Assembly (NCBI GenBank): GCA_002372465.1
Contig: DFGW01000024.1
Location: 1 to 12,734 of the forward strand
DNA from: Butyrivibrio sp. UBA3740
Lineage (GTDB): Bacteria > Bacillota > Clostridia > Lachnospirales > Lachnospiraceae
Direction: 5' to 3'
DNA: 12,734 nucleotides
A program made the translations under genes and the position numbers. The notes under the pieces were generated by a model, which saw nothing but the letters and a program-made list of their open reading frames with translations, made no database searches and was not told where the DNA came from. Shown in pieces: positions 6,000-12,734 of the stretch (the stretch's first letter is position 1; each line of letters begins with the position of its first letter).

Positions 6000-8171
6000 T
6001 TAATTTATTATCTTCATCCCCGTAGTAAAAGCAAACGGAAACATGAAGATCCTTTCGTTCCCGGAGTCAAATTCTACAGTAAACTTAGTCGGAATCTCAT
6101 CATCATCCCAAGAAACATCAGTGATCGTTCCCTCCCCGTACTTTACCTGGCTTACCCTGTCTCCAATCACAAGATTTTCGGGGACATTTTCACTACTTGT
6201 GACAGCCTTCTTTTTCTTTAAAAGAACTGTTGGCTTTATCAGAAGATTTTCCTTAGTTTTCTTCTTTGTCTCTTTTTTCCTTGTTTTCTCAGAAGGGTTT
6301 ATCTCAGAAACAAATACAGAAGGTGCATCCTCATACTTTAAGATACATAGCTTATCCTTAGCTCTGGTAAGACCAACGTAAAAGATCCGTCGCTCTTCCT
6401 CGTAGTCTTTTTTCTCCTTGGGAGACGCACTCTTAAAGCTTATGACCTTACTTGGGAAAACTCCGTTTATAACATCCATGAGATAAACAGTATCATATTC
6501 AAGGCCCTTACTGGAGTGGACAGTTGATAAGATGAGCTTACTTTTATAATTTGTCTCACTATCCGTAAGGATCTGTCTAAGTTCCTCCAATCTTATTATA
6601 AACCCTTCCAGTGTAGGTTCGTTCTTTGAAAGCTCCTTTAAGATAAAGAGCTTGTTGTCATCCAGGTTGTTATCGCTAAGATATTCCCCATAACCCATGA
6701 ACTTATCAATGCGGTTTATTGCCTTGTAGGTACTTTCAGATGCCATGTTCCTAAAGTGCGTACGAAGTGATCTGACATTTCCAAGTACCCTTGGGTTTAT
6801 GTCGATGTACTCAGCAGCATCAAGGATCCCCGTGTGCCGCTCATCTGCTATCCGGCACATATCTTCAGCATCAGACTTTCTAAGGAATGTCTGGAACTTG
6901 AAGTAGACCTTCATAAAAAGCTCTGGGTCTGACGGATTTTGGCAAAACTTCAGGATATTTATGACGTCTATCACAACCCTGTGGGTAAAGAAGGCCATGT
7001 CAGCGCTCTTTATCCTGTATGGGACGTTTTCTCTGATAAGAAGGTCCACCAGCGGAAGGATGCTCTCATTGTCCCTGTAAAGAACTGCAGTCTGGGCCCC
7101 TACATCCTTTGCCATCTCAAGCAGATACTTGTACTGAGCGCTTCTTGAACCCAGCGTGATATAGCTTATGTCACTGTCTGCCTCTCTTGTGGCACACATA
7201 TGCTTCTCGTGGCGGCTAAAGTTCTTTTGAATAAATCTGTCAGCCAACTCAACAATCTTTGCGTTTGACCTGTAGTTTTTGTCCATGATAAGGACTTTGG
7301 CCCCGGGATGCTGCTTTTCAAAGTTAAGAAGAGCCTCGGGGTAGGCAGCTCTGAAGCCGTAGATACTCTGGTCCTCGTCGCCGACCATGAACAGATTCCC
7401 GCTTTCTCCGGATAAAAGAGCTATTATCATATGCTGTATTTTGGATGTATCCTGAGCTTCATCAACACAGATATAACGGTACTTATCCTTATAAAATTCA
7501 AGAAGATTCCCGGATCCCTTAAGCATCCTGTAGGCATAGATCATCTGGTCGTCATAGTCCATCAGGCTCTTTTCTTTTAAGGTCTTGTTGTACCCTTCGT
7601 ATATCTCTAAGAGCTTTATCCCTTCATCTTCTCCAAGGGCCTTTATGTCTTTTTCTTCAAGCATCATGTTCTTACAGTATGTGATAAGTGTCCTAACGGT
7701 TTTAATATCACTTTCTGTAGGATAGTCATTCATTACCCTTACATAAACCTCTGTAAGGATCTTGCCTGATACTTTCTCATCAGTGATAAGTTCAAAGGAA
7801 GTCTTTCCGATAAGCCTCCCGTAGTGGGCAATGATCTTTGCACATATCCCGTTGATGGTCCTAAACTCAAGACGATCTGATATATCCTCCCCAAAGATTG
7901 CCTTAAAGCGCTCCGACATGTCCCGGGTTGCTGCTACTGTGTAGGTAAGCGTAAGGATATTTGAAGGATCTATTCCCTTAACATAGATCATATATCCAAG
8001 ACGGTTTACAAGGACTGTAGTCTTTCCACTTCCGGGTACGGCAAGAAGCAGTACAGGCCCCTCTGTTGCCTTTACTGCTTCTATCTGTTGAGTATTAAGC
8101 TTTCTTTCAAATCTGTCAAAAAACTCTTTTTCTGTCATTCCTTTTTTAATAGATCCTCTCAGGTCCTGCAT
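6000..8171 (-). CDS. UvrD/PcrA-like superfamily 1 DNA helicase
   Basis: ATP-driven 3'-5' DNA helicase family, expected in DNA repair or replication-fork processing in the cytoplasm. Motifs in order over 723 aa: Q-motif LNTQQIEAV (25-33); Walker A AVPGSGKTT (44-52); Walker B VDEAQDTS (236-243); motif III GDEDQSIYGFR (264-274); NYRSN (299-303); motif V region STVHSSKGLEYDTVYL (549-564); motif VI RRIFYVGLTRAK (594-605). A Lys-rich linker (about 629-656) leads to a C-terminal domain, GDRVSQVKYGEGTITDV, resembling the Tudor-like tail of PcrA. The AVPGSGKT Walker A differs from the AGAGSGKT of housekeeping PcrA, suggesting a paralogue, so no symbol is given. The start is uncertain: ATG at 8171 lies inside a hairpin and lacks a ribosome binding site, and ATG at 8138 (residue 12) is an equally plausible start that also lacks a well-spaced one. 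Confidence 0.92.
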   Translation of the reverse strand: MQDLRGSIKKGMTEKEFFDRFERKLNTQQIEAVKATEGPVLLLAVPGSGKTTVLVNRLGYMIYVKGIDPSNILTLTYTVAATRDMSERFKAIFGEDISDRLEFRTINGICAKIIAHYGRLIGKTSFELITDEKVSGKILTEVYVRVMNDYPTESDIKTVRTLITYCKNMMLEEKDIKALGEDEGIKLLEIYEGYNKTLKEKSLMDYDDQMIYAYRMLKGSGNLLEFYKDKYRYICVDEAQDTSKIQHMIIALLSGESGNLFMVGDEDQSIYGFRAAYPEALLNFEKQHPGAKVLIMDKNYRSNAKIVELADRFIQKNFSRHEKHMCATREADSDISYITLGSRSAQYKYLLEMAKDVGAQTAVLYRDNESILPLVDLLIRENVPYRIKSADMAFFTHRVVIDVINILKFCQNPSDPELFMKVYFKFQTFLRKSDAEDMCRIADERHTGILDAAEYIDINPRVLGNVRSLRTHFRNMASESTYKAINRIDKFMGYGEYLSDNNLDDNKLFILKELSKNEPTLEGFIIRLEELRQILTDSETNYKSKLILSTVHSSKGLEYDTVYLMDVINGVFPSKVISFKSASPKEKKDYEEERRIFYVGLTRAKDKLCILKYEDAPSVFVSEINPSEKTRKKETKKKTKENLLIKPTVLLKKKKAVTSSENVPENLVIGDRVSQVKYGEGTITDVSWDDDEIPTKFTVEFDSGNERIFMFPFAFTTGMKIIN

Positions 8172-8187
8172 CGTTTGGATGCAGACC
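8162..8187 (-). promoter_or_regulatory. Hairpin/dyad at the helicase start codon
   Basis: GGTC (8162-8165) plus TGCATC (8167-8172) pair with GATGCA (8178-8183) plus GACC (8184-8187), a 10-bp stem with one bulged C and a 5-nt loop. In the minus-strand mRNA the ATG at 8171-8169 lies within the stem. A second dyad, CAGAC-C-GTCTG (8182-8192), shares bases with it, so the two RNA structures would be mutually exclusive. A TATTAT -10-like box lies just upstream at 8215-8210, putting these elements at the very 5' end of the transcript. This could be a protein operator or a start-codon-masking RNA structure; function is inferred. Confidence 0.5.
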
Positions 8188-8229
8188 GTCTGGACAGTAC
8201 TTTTCTTTTATAATACAACAAAAGAGCTC

Positions 8230-8244
8230 TGGGATGTAATCCCA
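8230..8244. promoter_or_regulatory. 15-bp dyad in the divergent helicase/cyclase control region
   Basis: TGGGAT (8230-8235) and ATCCCA (8239-8244) form a perfect inverted repeat around GTA. It lies 15 bp upstream of the TATTAT -10-like box of the helicase gene, roughly over its -35 region, where no good -35 hexamer is visible. That arrangement would suit a repressor or activator site. It might instead be a chance hairpin. Confidence 0.35.
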
Positions 8245-8291
8245 AGGCCCCTCCCCTTCTTTGGCTGCCAGTCAGATACTTCTTTCGCCAT

Positions 8292-8319
8292 TTTACATTA
8301 ACTATTTATGGTGTAAAAT
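8292..8319 (+). promoter_or_regulatory. Promoter of the FIST-GGDEF gene, framed by an inverted repeat
   Basis: TTTACA (8292-8297) and TAAAAT (8314-8319) form -35 and -10 boxes with a 16-base spacer, giving a start near 8327 and a leader of about 45 nt to the TTG start. An 8-bp inverted repeat, ATTTTACA (8290-8297) and TGTAAAAT (8312-8319), coincides with the two promoter boxes. The half-site centres are 22 bp apart, about two helical turns. This may be an operator for a dimeric regulator, or partly a by-product of promoter-box composition. Confidence 0.6.
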
Positions 8320-8371
8320 AGTATTGTTAAACACACACCGCGAAAGACGTATAAATGCAGGAGGCAACACT

Positions 8372-10126
8372 TTGAAGCTTCTCCAGACAGTATTCAATAC
8401 AGAGTTTGAAAATACGGTAAGATCATGGGCGGAAACCATTAAGACAAATGGTTGTTCTGCCCTAATCCATGTATATATCCCTTATTGTGCAGAATTCAGA
8501 AATGAGGACATGCGAAGGATCAGGCACATTCTTGGTACCTGTATTCCTGATGTCCCGGTGATAGGCTGCAGCGCAACCGGCGCAATAATCGGAGGACTGT
8601 TAAATGATGAGGATGCCGTGATATCTCTGATGATTTTCGAAGAAGAATCTACATCCGTGGTTGTGGTTCCCTATTATGCAAGACCTGACGGAGAAGATGT
8701 CGACAAGGTTCTTAAATTTGCTCAAAATATCCCCGATCTTAAGGGTCTCGAATTAATGACCGCTGCATCCTATTCCAAGCTGGAACGCGCCGGCAGGATT
8801 ATAGATAATCTCCCGCAGGAAATCGAAATATTCGGCAGTGTCGCAGTAGGTGATGCTAAAAACCCTGCCTTTGTTTTTGCAGACGACTGTCCCGAATCCT
8901 ATGAGGGCTCGGTATTGGTCTTTTACTGCGGGAGTGAACTTCATCTTCTTTCAAACCGAATGTTTGGCTGGAAGCCCATAGGCTATCCCCTAAAAGTCAC
9001 AAAAGCCGAAGGGCCCCTGGTTTATGAAATTGACGGTAAGCCCGCCTACGATGTTTACAACCACTATCTGCAAATAAAAAAGGACGACAATTTCTTCTAT
9101 GATGCTCTGGAATTCCCCTGGGAAGTGCGCATTGATGAAGAAACTGCCTATTTAAGGCATGCCAAATCCGTCAATCCCGACGGTTCCATTCTTATGTCAT
9201 CCATTATCCCCGAGGGAAGTGAAATCCATCTTACCTATGGCGATCCCAGAAGGATCATTGCGCATACAAAAGAGACTACGCTGAAAATAAGGGATTTTGC
9301 CCCCGAAGTTATAAATATAATTAATTGCATGGGCCGAAAGCTCTTTTGGTCCGACAAGGAAGACGTAGAAATCTCCGTGCTCTCCAAGCTCATGAACACC
9401 ATGGGCTTCAGCGCTTTGGGCGAAATCATGCGCCATAATGGCACTACCCTGCTCAACAATCTGTCCATAGTGACTATAGCCATGAGAGAAGGTCCTAAGG
9501 GAGCGCTTCCCGAAGTTGATATAGATCTTTTTGAAAAGAGCTCTAACATGCCCGTCATGGCGAGACTGGCTCTGTTTATCAATACCATTAGTGAGGAATT
9601 AATTGAGAAAAACAATCAGCTCAACGATATGCTCTACAAGGCATCCCATGATGCTCTCACCGGTCTTCTTAACCGCGGAGCCATCGAACGCAGCATATAT
9701 GAGTACCACGAGGAAGATTGTCACGACTGGCATCTCATCATGTTCGACCTGGATAATTTTAAGATGATAAACGACAGCTGCGGACATCTAAAAGGTGACG
9801 ATATCCTTAAGGCCCTGTCCGGCATACTGTCCGAATATGTAAAAGAAATCCCCAACGCCTGTGCAGGCCGCTGGGGAGGTGAAGAATTCATGATATTCAT
9901 TAAAAGCTGCTCAGATGATGATGCTGTAAGGTTTGCTGAAAATCTGCGTCTTAGGGTAAAGAAGGATTGTAGTCATAACGTCCCTATCACCATAAGCGTT
10001 GGTGTGACGGGACATAGGTCGGAAGAATGTGTAATAGACACTATCGCCCGCGTTGATGAATTATTATATCAGGCCAAAAACACCGGAAAAGACCGGGTTT
10101 GCAGCGATTTCAGTACCACTAACTGA
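8372..10126 (+). CDS. FIST-domain diguanylate cyclase (FIST_N/FIST_C-GGDEF)
   Basis: Predicted soluble sensor enzyme making cyclic-di-GMP from two GTP. The start was set at TTG 8372 because AGGAGG (8359-8364) lies 7 nt upstream and the promoter start point is near 8327; the longer frame from ATG 8261 begins upstream of the promoter and has no ribosome binding site. The 584-aa product lacks signal peptide and membrane segments. Residues about 25-190 match a FIST_N region (PDVPVIGCSATGAI; later FGSVAVGD), and about 225-370 FIST_C; FIST domains are predicted small-ligand sensors. A helical linker with SEELIEKNNQLNDMLYKA (about 407-424) leads to the GGDEF domain: DALTGLLNR, FDLDNFKMINDSCGH (metal-binding Asp) and GGEEF (502-506), so catalysis looks intact. 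The inhibitory RxxD site before GGEEF is absent (IPNA there). Its 3' end overlaps the HD-GYP gene. Confidence 0.9.
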   Translation: MKLLQTVFNTEFENTVRSWAETIKTNGCSALIHVYIPYCAEFRNEDMRRIRHILGTCIPDVPVIGCSATGAIIGGLLNDEDAVISLMIFEEESTSVVVVPYYARPDGEDVDKVLKFAQNIPDLKGLELMTAASYSKLERAGRIIDNLPQEIEIFGSVAVGDAKNPAFVFADDCPESYEGSVLVFYCGSELHLLSNRMFGWKPIGYPLKVTKAEGPLVYEIDGKPAYDVYNHYLQIKKDDNFFYDALEFPWEVRIDEETAYLRHAKSVNPDGSILMSSIIPEGSEIHLTYGDPRRIIAHTKETTLKIRDFAPEVINIINCMGRKLFWSDKEDVEISVLSKLMNTMGFSALGEIMRHNGTTLLNNLSIVTIAMREGPKGALPEVDIDLFEKSSNMPVMARLALFINTISEELIEKNNQLNDMLYKASHDALTGLLNRGAIERSIYEYHEEDCHDWHLIMFDLDNFKMINDSCGHLKGDDILKALSGILSEYVKEIPNACAGRWGGEEFMIFIKSCSDDDAVRFAENLRLRVKKDCSHNVPITISVGVTGHRSEECVIDTIARVDELLYQAKNTGKDRVCSDFSTTN

Positions 10127-11870
10127 TATTATCTGCAGGTCGTATTTCTCCTTTTTCAACGAGCCTGAAAAATGCATCAACCACCTCAGGATTAAGCTGG
10201 GTTCCGGAAGATTCCCGAATTATTGACAATACCTTCTCAAAATCCATGCGCTTACGGTATTGCCTGTCAGAATACATTGCATCAAAACAGTCTGCGACCG
10301 CAATAATACGCGCAACCTGCGGTATTTCATCACCTGAAAGTCCGTTGGGATAGCCCTTTCCGTCATGCCTTTCATGATGGGCCAGTGCACCGACTGCAAG
10401 TTCAGGTACAACACTTATATCTTTGAGCACCTCGTGCCCCTTCAAGGTATGCGTTTTAATAATGTCATATTCTTCATCTGTAAGTTTTCCGGGCTTATTG
10501 AGCACAGCTTTGGGAATTCCAACCTTACCTACATCATGCAAAAGGCCTATTCGGTAATACTTTTCGACAGTTTCATCATCGTACCCCATCTCTTTTGCGA
10601 TCATGGCAGTATATTTCGCCACCCTCTCCGAGTGTCCGTTGGTGTACTTATCCTTCATATCTATTACTTTGGCAAAGGCCTCTGCTATCTCGGATGCAAA
10701 TACAGCACTCTCCTGCTGTTTCTTTTTCAAAGTATCAATATGATCTGTATATAGATAAATACCCATAAATACAGTAAGCAACAGCAATCCAATGCGTATA
10801 AATGTTAAATCCCCGTAACTTTGGAAAAAATAATAGCGGAGCATATCGATCCCTGCGCCCAAAACGCATGCAAATAAGCCCCACCTCACGCTGCGCAGCA
10901 GTGTCTGCTTGATCTTCCCCTGACGTGCAGCCCTCACAACAAGTACTACAGCTATTGAAAAACCAACTACTATGATAAATTGTGAAATATATACCAGATA
11001 GTAATAATCTGATAACATGCTTAGCGTAAGCCCAACCTGAAGGACGCAATTTAAAAGACACGCTACCAGCATACCCGATAGAAGCTTTGAATGGGACTCT
11101 CCGGTTGTACTGGAAAAAAATGAAAGCGCCGGAAATGTCACAAACACCAGACACATATATTCTAAAACCCTGATAAGTTCCGGATGGCCTGTCAGTACCT
11201 GTAGAAGAAGTGTATCATTGAGACCTACAAAGCCAACAATCACACAGGTTAAGCCAAATGATATAAAATCAATGCCTGTTGATCTCATGACAATTTTGCC
11301 CGTCACTCCGGCTATAACAAAAAGAGCTCCGATAACCATAGTTGTCATACATTGTCCAAATGAAAAGAGATTTCTCTTAAAGACATTTGTCATGTACTGC
11401 CCTGCTTCGCTAATGGCTAAGTCTCTTATCCCTGCAGACGTATTCGCGAATACAGGCTCAAGGTACAGCCTTAAAAACGGGCTATTCTCCGGAATTGCAA
11501 TGGTATGATATTGCATACCATATGAAATACCAAAAAGCCTTGGTATCACAGGATCATAATCGTAAATCATCCCATTCGATGCATATACTTTAAAATTGGT
11601 ATCGATCGACTTGAAGCAAATCGCCTTGCCATCAGTGTCCAGATCACTGATATCCAATATAAGGGAATGTCTGCCCGGGGCAATATCATAAAGATCAACT
11701 GCCTGTCCGTCTTCAGCAATCCAGCCTTCATTAATGTTCTCAAGCATGACATTAGCTGTATTTTTGTCATGTTTGCCTGAAGCAAAATAAGTAAACAAAA
11801 AAAGCAAAAGGACAAATATACAAACGAATAACTCTTTTATTGAACTTATTGATTCTTTTCTTCTTTTCAT
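10119..11870 (-). CDS. Membrane HD-GYP cyclic-di-GMP phosphodiesterase with extracytoplasmic and 7TM sensor regions
   Basis: Predicted membrane receptor that degrades cyclic-di-GMP. In 583 aa: an N-terminal membrane segment (12-30); an extracytoplasmic beta-rich domain (about 31-170) resembling the DISMED-type input domains; about seven membrane segments (172-372), like 7TMR-DISM receptors; a short helical linker (380-395); and a C-terminal HD-GYP domain. Its signature residues are intact: NGHSERV (His413), LLHDVGK (His445-Asp446, Lys449), KTHTLKGHE, AHHERHDGKGYPNG (HH 498-499, GYP 506-508) and ADCFDAM. The gene starts 28 bp after pflA on the same strand. The ATG at 11870 has no recognisable ribosome binding site, but TATAAT (11882-11877) lies six bases upstream, raising the possibility of a leaderless transcript. 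It converges on the FIST-GGDEF gene with stop codons overlapping. The HD-GYP call is firm; the ligand is unknown. Confidence 0.9.
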   Translation of the reverse strand: MKRRKESISSIKELFVCIFVLLLFLFTYFASGKHDKNTANVMLENINEGWIAEDGQAVDLYDIAPGRHSLILDISDLDTDGKAICFKSIDTNFKVYASNGMIYDYDPVIPRLFGISYGMQYHTIAIPENSPFLRLYLEPVFANTSAGIRDLAISEAGQYMTNVFKRNLFSFGQCMTTMVIGALFVIAGVTGKIVMRSTGIDFISFGLTCVIVGFVGLNDTLLLQVLTGHPELIRVLEYMCLVFVTFPALSFFSSTTGESHSKLLSGMLVACLLNCVLQVGLTLSMLSDYYYLVYISQFIIVVGFSIAVVLVVRAARQGKIKQTLLRSVRWGLFACVLGAGIDMLRYYFFQSYGDLTFIRIGLLLLTVFMGIYLYTDHIDTLKKKQQESAVFASEIAEAFAKVIDMKDKYTNGHSERVAKYTAMIAKEMGYDDETVEKYYRIGLLHDVGKVGIPKAVLNKPGKLTDEEYDIIKTHTLKGHEVLKDISVVPELAVGALAHHERHDGKGYPNGLSGDEIPQVARIIAVADCFDAMYSDRQYRKRMDFEKVLSIIRESSGTQLNPEVVDAFFRLVEKGEIRPADNIS

Positions 11871-11898
11871 GAATATATTATATCATGTTAAACCACCA

Positions 11899-12633
11899 TT
11901 ATATGACACCTAAGATTCTTTTGGCATTCTCAATCCGTTCAGGAGATGGGGACTGTACACCTTCCAGGCGGTAGGTTATTCCAATCTCCTGATATTTAGG
12001 AACGCCCAGAGTATGATAAGGAAGCACCTCAACCCTCTCCACTGAAGAAAGAGTGTCTATGAATTCTTTAGTGCGGCGAAGATAGTCATCATTGTCACTT
12101 CCGCCGGGTACCAGTACGTGGCGTATCCAGATGGAAATTCCCATATCCGATATTTCTTTTGCCATCTGCAAAATATTGCTGTTATCTACACCTGTCAGCT
12201 CTTTGTGAGCAGCAGGATCGATGTTTTTAATATCCAAAAGAACTGTATCCGTAAGGCTCATAAGCTCTTTCCACTTGGAATAGAAAGGTTCCTCCCGGGT
12301 GAAAGGCTCTCCGGCTGTGTCAATGCAGGTATTGATTCCTTCCGCTTTTGCTTTTTTGAACAGTTCCAAAAGAAAATCAATCTGCAAAAGAGGTTCTCCA
12401 CCACTTACCGTGATACCTCCGCCGTTTTTCCAATAGGGCTTAAATCTCAGCGCCTTCTTAAGCAGCTCATCAGCTGTAAACTGTTGCCCTTCCCCCTCTT
12501 TCCAGGTCTCGGGATTGTGGCAAAAAGCACATCTCATCCTGCAGCCACTAAGAAAAATGAGATATCTGACGCCGGGACCATCCACGGCGCCAAAACTCTC
12601 AAGTTTATTAATATAACCTATAACTTCAGCCAT
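11899..12633 (-). CDS. pflA: Pyruvate formate-lyase activating enzyme (radical SAM)
   Basis: Glycyl-radical-activating enzyme: uses S-adenosylmethionine and a [4Fe-4S] cluster to abstract hydrogen from the active glycine of pyruvate formate-lyase in the anaerobic cytoplasm. The start ATG at 12633 has TTGGAG six bases upstream (GGAG at 12643-12640); a TTG at 12645 in the same frame is part of that element and is not preferred. The 244-aa product has the radical SAM cluster motif C31-x3-C35-x2-C38 within GCRMRCAFCHNPETW, the GGGITVSGGEP SAM-binding region (71-81) and LLDIK (132-136). Length is standard for PflA and shorter than activases with an extra ferredoxin insert. It follows the pyruvate formate-lyase gene by 20 bp, the usual pflBA order. 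Confidence 0.96.
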   Translation of the reverse strand: MAEVIGYINKLESFGAVDGPGVRYLIFLSGCRMRCAFCHNPETWKEGEGQQFTADELLKKALRFKPYWKNGGGITVSGGEPLLQIDFLLELFKKAKAEGINTCIDTAGEPFTREEPFYSKWKELMSLTDTVLLDIKNIDPAAHKELTGVDNSNILQMAKEISDMGISIWIRHVLVPGGSDNDDYLRRTKEFIDTLSSVERVEVLPYHTLGVPKYQEIGITYRLEGVQSPSPERIENAKRILGVI

Positions 12634-12653
12634 TAAAAACTCCAATAATACTA

Positions 12654-12734
12654 TTACAGTGCCTCATGGCAGGTACGAGAAATAACATCGAGCTGCTGCT
12701 CCCTTGTAAGGTCGATGAACTTAACTGCATATCC
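12654..12734 (-). CDS. pflB: Pyruvate formate-lyase (formate acetyltransferase), C-terminal 26 codons only
   Basis: Enzyme converting pyruvate and CoA to acetyl-CoA and formate. Only the end is in the window; the N-terminal bulk lies beyond the right edge. The visible residues begin GYAVKFIDLTREQQLDV and end in RTCHEAL before a TAA stop (12656-12654), matching the highly conserved C-terminus of pyruvate formate-lyases. By family alignment from memory (RVSGYA motif), the first Gly visible, at 12734-12732, is the glycine that carries the radical installed by PflA. The 20-bp gap to pflA indicates an operon. Confidence 0.92.
   Translation of the reverse strand, partial: GYAVKFIDLTREQQLDVISRTCHEAL

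Noticed and set aside
6000..8171. Gabija-type (GajB) defence helicase
   Set aside because: The protein has full PcrA-like length with a C-terminal Tudor-like tail, and no OLD-family nuclease (GajA) gene is adjacent.
8261..8371. 37-codon N-terminal extension of the FIST-GGDEF gene
   Set aside because: The ATG at 8261 precedes the promoter and lacks a ribosome binding site, while AGGAGG points to the TTG at 8372.

Overview
The window looks like chromosome from a low-to-mid GC anaerobic Firmicute, most likely a Lachnospiraceae / Butyrivibrio-like gut or rumen clostridium. This is inferred from strong AGGAGG-type ribosome binding sites, an ATG/TTG start mix, TTGACA/TATAAT-type promoters, a pyruvate formate-lyase locus and clostridial-style lipoproteins. 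No organism can be named from the sequence alone, and there is no rRNA, tRNA, CRISPR array, transposase or phage gene.

Layout from left to right. (1) Positions 1-836, minus strand: the N-terminal part of a MalE-like sugar-binding lipoprotein that runs off the left edge, with a good promoter and a perfect 18-bp LacI-type palindrome upstream. (2) 1008-1688, minus: an unrecognised 226-aa protein with a Lys-rich linker, closed by a strong terminator. (3) 1869-4755, plus: a compact three-gene operon for a membrane-bound succinate dehydrogenase/fumarate reductase (cytochrome b, flavoprotein, iron-sulfur protein; order C-A-B), with a near-consensus promoter. (4) 4756-5024: a mostly non-coding gap with a start-less 44-codon reading frame, followed by a 61-aa small protein gene with an excellent ribosome binding site (5025-5210). 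(5) 5251-8171, minus: a UvrD/PcrA-like helicase followed by a small lipoprotein with a calcium-binding-like loop. (6) 8172-8371: a divergent control region holding several dyads. (7) 8372-10126, plus: a FIST-GGDEF diguanylate cyclase with a TTG start. (8) 10119-11870, minus: a 7TM-HD-GYP phosphodiesterase whose 3' end overlaps the cyclase by 8 bp. (9) 11899-12734, minus: pyruvate formate-lyase activating enzyme and the last 26 codons of pyruvate formate-lyase.

How the genes work together. The SDH/FRD operon and the pfl pair are anaerobic central-metabolism modules: fumarate/succinate interconversion linked to a membrane electron carrier, and pyruvate cleavage to acetyl-CoA and formate. The cyclase and HD-GYP genes encode enzymes expected to make and break cyclic-di-GMP. 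They sit tail to tail with overlapping stop codons, so they form a physically linked sensory pair.

The points most worth a second look are: the 3'-overlapping pair of opposing c-di-GMP enzymes; the dyads around the helicase start and the cyclase promoter; the SDH flavoprotein with Gln where the usual FAD-attaching His would be; the higher GC content of the SDH operon; the apparently Shine-Dalgarno-less start of the HD-GYP gene; and the two unrecognised small proteins. I do not see convincing evidence for a wholly new multi-gene system. Several start sites differ from the longest open frames and were reassigned from promoter and ribosome-binding-site positions.
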